Assembly: GCA_964534945.1 (NCBI GenBank)
Contig: CAZHSB010000071.1
Span: 1-6,356 of the forward strand
Direction: 5' to 3'
Origin: CAZHFA01 sp964534945
GTDB taxonomy: Bacteria > Bdellovibrionota_C > UBA2361 > CAKMMH01
Length of the DNA stretch: 6,356 bases
This document shows, one piece after another, positions 6,079-6,356 of this stretch. The notes beneath the pieces are model-generated. The model made no database searches. It had not been told where the DNA came from and saw nothing but the letters and a program-made list of their open reading frames with translations. Made by a program: the position numbers and the translations under genes. Within the stretch, counting starts at the first letter, position 1; every line of letters begins with the position of its first letter.

Positions 6079-6107
6079 TTGTCAACAACTATTTTTTATG
6101 GTTTATT
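6079..6107 (+). promoter_or_regulatory. Possible promoter of the right-hand gene
   Basis: TTGTCA (6079-6084) differs from the -35 consensus at one position. A 17-bp spacer leads to TTTATT (6102-6107), a poor -10 that abuts the ATG at 6108. If it is used at this spacing, transcription would start inside the first codons, so either the -10 is another AT hexamer (for example TATTTT at 6090-6095 is too close) or the true start codon lies downstream. There is no Shine-Dalgarno sequence between the box and the ATG. Confidence 0.3.
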
Positions 6108-6356
6108 ATGAAAAAGTTTTTATTTTTTATTGCAAGATTAATTTATAGAAAATTAAGCCATGTTTGGGGGCAAAATCACTATAAAAACAATAGGTTATCT
6201 AGGCTCGTAAGAGATTTTATTTTTTCAAAATTTTCAAAAATTTTAAAAAGTGCGTGTCCTGTAATCTTATTTTCAAATTTTTCAAAAATTTTAAAAACTA
6301 CATATCTTTCTTTATTTTTTCCAATTCTTCTTTTTGCGCAAACACCAACTCCAACA
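6108..6356 (+). CDS. Start of a probable exported protein, partial at right edge, with repeat-derived N-terminus
   Basis: The frame is open from ATG 6108 to the right edge (83 codons) and has no stop back to 5913. I do not recognise the product. Residues 1-16 (MKKFLFFIARLIYRKL) are basic and aromatic. Residues 42-47 and 58-63 both read FSKILK or its close equivalent, 16 codons apart, and S48-I53 is SACPVI, from the third repeat core. Residues 63-83 look like a signal peptide: KTTYLSLFFPILLFAQ followed by TPTPT. A signal peptide about 60 residues into a protein is unusual. I infer that the ancestral start lay near a 'K-FSKILKTTYLSLF' segment and that repeat DNA was added upstream. There is no Shine-Dalgarno sequence at 6108, so the start is uncertain. 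The gene continues beyond the window, and its function cannot be judged from this part. Confidence 0.5.
   Translation, partial: MKKFLFFIARLIYRKLSHVWGQNHYKNNRLSRLVRDFIFSKFSKILKSACPVILFSNFSKILKTTYLSLFFPILLFAQTPTPT
6217..6297 (+). repeat. Imperfect direct duplication (48-bp offset) around the third repeat core
   Basis: TTTTCAAAAATTTTAAAAA occurs at 6231-6249 and again at 6279-6297, exactly 48 bp (16 codons) apart, with weaker similarity extending about 14 bp upstream of each. Between them lies the third repeat core, GTGCGTGTCCTGTAAT (6250-6265), with one change from copies 1 and 2 and without the AAAGGAGGTG half. The arrangement suggests that the core arrived with flanking sequence, or that a local in-frame duplication followed. 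Confidence 0.7.

Overview
The window is AT-rich bacterial DNA, about 30% G+C by eye, with one G+C-richer island near 5800-5955. I lean towards a spirochaete, probably Treponema-like. The grounds are the long 'GGDGT + PKTIDND' phosphofructokinase, a spirochaete-style lipoprotein and the repeat-rich gaps. No rRNA or marker protein settles the taxonomy, so this is an inference of moderate-to-low confidence.

Layout. (1) 1-89: the apparent 3' end of a rightward gene. (2) 113-845: a non-coding tandem array with an exact 207-bp period (3.3 copies, units 2 and 3 identical). It ends in a long imperfect palindrome whose right arm runs into the stop codon of the next gene. (3) 838-4212, all leftward: a lipoprotein of unknown function, then methionyl-tRNA formyltransferase (fmt), whose start overlaps the lipoprotein gene by 14 nt, then an EamA/DMT-type membrane transporter 117 bp further on. 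(4) 4213-4317: a 105-bp divergent, very AT-rich promoter region. (5) 4318-5619, rightward: an ATP-type 6-phosphofructokinase with no Shine-Dalgarno sequence. (6) 5620-6107: a repeat-rich gap. Two 55-bp direct repeats flank a G+C-rich cluster of hairpins that share a GAA loop; a T8-G7 homopolymer tract and a promoter-like sequence follow. (7) 6108 to the right edge: the start of a probably exported protein whose N-terminus contains a third copy of the repeat core.

The housekeeping genes do unrelated jobs: initiator-tRNA formylation, glycolysis and transport. The lipoprotein and fmt are probably co-transcribed and translationally coupled; the transporter has its own good ribosome binding site. 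The least explained parts are the two repeat systems. The left one is a 207-bp array between the 3' ends of convergent genes, so it looks like a structural or mobile non-coding element. The right one is a family whose core GTGCRTGTCCTGTAAT occurs three times. It can be read as the peptide SACPVI in every copy, and copies 2 and 3 share one uninterrupted frame with the exported-protein gene. This suggests that a mobile or recombining repeat has been added to the 5' end of a coding sequence, next to a G-tract that could vary in length.
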